A stretch of 7,931 bases of DNA from Patescibacteria group bacterium. Lineage in GTDB: Bacteria > Patescibacteriota > Saccharimonadia > Saccharimonadales > CAIOMD01. The stretch is from assembly GCA_030917025.1 (NCBI GenBank), contig JAUPVN010000019.1, forward strand, positions 1-7,931, in the 5' to 3' direction. The notes below the pieces were generated by a model. It had not been told where the DNA came from and did no database searches. It saw nothing but the letters and a program-made list of their open reading frames with translations. The position numbers and the translations under genes were made by a program. Of this stretch, positions 7,011 to 7,931 are shown piece by piece; within the stretch, counting starts at the first letter, position 1; every line of letters starts with the position of its first letter.

Positions 7011-7931
7011 CTACGATGATCGCACTAATAAGTAGTCCACTAGATCGGTTAAAAATTGCCGTTCGGGTTTGGGCCAATCTTTATGTTCATCTAAGGCGCT
7101 TGTAGCCTTTTGAGCTGATTGTGCTGCCTCTTGCTGCGTAGCAGCTAAAGCCCCACTTTCCATAATTATATTCTGACAACGCAAAAACTCGGCGGCAGAT
7201 AATTTTTGATTACCTAAACAATCAAGCAAAAAATATTGATCAGTTTTATTTGCCATATCAAGGGTATATTCTATTAAAAGAGTTCTTTTACCTTCTTTAA
7301 TATCATCTAGCGGGCTTTTGCCGGTTAAATTTTCTGAGCCAAAAGTACCTAAAATATCATCTGTTAACTGGAATGTTCTACCAGCCTCTCTACCGTAATT
7401 AACAAGACTTTCTATAGATTTATCATCTGCGCCGGCAAGTATTGCACCAAGTTGCATTGGATTTATAAATGTATAATAGGCTGTTTTCCATACTAAAATA
7501 TTATTAATATCATTTTTAGTAACATTGGCTGCATATTCACTAAAAATATCTAAAGTTTGTCCATGGCCAGTAACAAGATAGCACCTGTTAAGATTTTTTA
7601 ATGCAGCAATTCTTACTTCTGCTGTTGTTGGTAATTCTGCAATAATATTTGCAGCATAATGTTGAGCAACCAAAAAACTACTAATTGCGCTAGCCACCCC
7701 AAAATGGCTAGAGTCTCCTTTATAATGTAGCTGCTTGTGCATTTGCATCAACTCTGTATGCACAGTTGGGCCCCCACGACGCGACGGTGATCTATCTTGT
7801 ATATCATCTGCAACTAACATATAGGTATTAAGCATTTCTAATGCACTTGCAGCGCGCAAAATTAACTCCATGTCTGTGCCACCAAACATTATATATGTAT
7901 TTATTGCCAGGGCTCCACGAATACGCTTACC
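7011..7931 (-). CDS. crtE: Geranylgeranyl (polyprenyl) diphosphate synthase, N-terminus cut by window edge
   Basis: Trans-prenyltransferase that adds C5 units from isopentenyl diphosphate to an allylic primer, feeding CrtB. The frame runs open to base 7931: the first visible residues, GKRIRGAL, are the conserved GGKRxRP-type substrate-binding motif, so the true start lies outside the window and the ATG at 7889 is internal. Of 306 visible residues, the first Asp-rich motif is DDIQD at 42-46 followed by RSPSRRGGPTVH, and the second is DDILG at 191-195, then TGKSPLDDIKEGKRTLL. The fifth residue before the first motif is Tyr (37) and the fourth is Met, a pattern seen in type I (archaeal-like) C20 synthases, whereas type I farnesyl synthases tend to have bulky residues at both. 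C20 is therefore the likely product, agreeing with the operon, although chain length is an inference. Only 31 bases separate it from crtI. It ends in TAG. Confidence 0.92.
   Translation of the reverse strand, partial: GKRIRGALAINTYIMFGGTDMELILRAASALEMLNTYMLVADDIQDRSPSRRGGPTVHTELMQMHKQLHYKGDSSHFGVASAISSFLVAQHYAANIIAELPTTAEVRIAALKNLNRCYLVTGHGQTLDIFSEYAANVTKNDINNILVWKTAYYTFINPMQLGAILAGADDKSIESLVNYGREAGRTFQLTDDILGTFGSENLTGKSPLDDIKEGKRTLLIEYTLDMANKTDQYFLLDCLGNQKLSAAEFLRCQNIIMESGALAATQQEAAQSAQKATSALDEHKDWPKPERQFLTDLVDYLLVRSS

Noticed and set aside
7887..7889. ATG at 7889 as the true start of the prenyl synthase
   Set aside because: The 14 codons upstream, up to the window edge, encode the conserved GKRIRGAL motif, so this ATG is internal and the gene begins outside the window.

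Overview
The window is an AT-rich, gene-dense stretch of bacterial DNA with every supported gene on the minus strand. The reading order is therefore from the right edge to the left: crtE (cut by the right edge), crtI, crtB, crtY, a membrane-anchored peptidoglycan-binding-type protein, and polA (cut by the left edge). Intergenic gaps are at most about 130 bases. No tRNA, rRNA, CRISPR array, insertion sequence or other mobile element was seen, and there is no gene-free stretch over 300 bases.

The right-hand two thirds (about 3995-7931) is a compact carotenoid operon that covers the whole path from C5/C15 prenyl diphosphates to a cyclised carotene. A polyprenyl (probably geranylgeranyl) diphosphate synthase makes the C20 precursor. 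CrtB condenses two of these to phytoene, CrtI desaturates phytoene toward lycopene, and a small membrane cyclase of the fused CrtYc-CrtYd type makes beta-ionone rings. The expected product is beta-carotene. The last three genes overlap or almost overlap, with a 4-base TTGA overlap (crtI/crtB, TTG start) and an 8-base overlap (crtB/crtY), which points to translational coupling. No carotene-cleaving dioxygenase, rhodopsin or xanthophyll gene lies in the window, so the fate of the carotene cannot be seen here.

The left third is housekeeping and cell-envelope sequence. A 128-base gap carries a strong sigma70-like promoter (TTGACG, 17-base spacer, TATATT) that drives a type II membrane protein whose outer part resembles the peptidoglycan-binding repeats usually found in front of L,D-transpeptidase or VanW domains. 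Neither catalytic domain is present. Next comes DNA polymerase I, starting at GTG, with an intact 5'-3' nuclease domain, a 3'-5' exonuclease-like domain that seems to have lost its metal ligands, and an intact polymerase core up to motif C at the window edge.

Organism: the standard genetic code works throughout (TGA, TAA and TAG are all used as stops). The AT-rich, tightly packed layout, the PolA N-terminal sequence and the envelope protein architecture fit Patescibacteria/CPR, with Saccharibacteria (TM7) my best guess. This rests on recalled family resemblance, not a search. If it is right, a complete beta-carotene operon is the most notable thing in the window, because these reduced genomes generally have few biosynthetic pathways and reported rhodopsin-bearing members have been thought to take retinal from other organisms.
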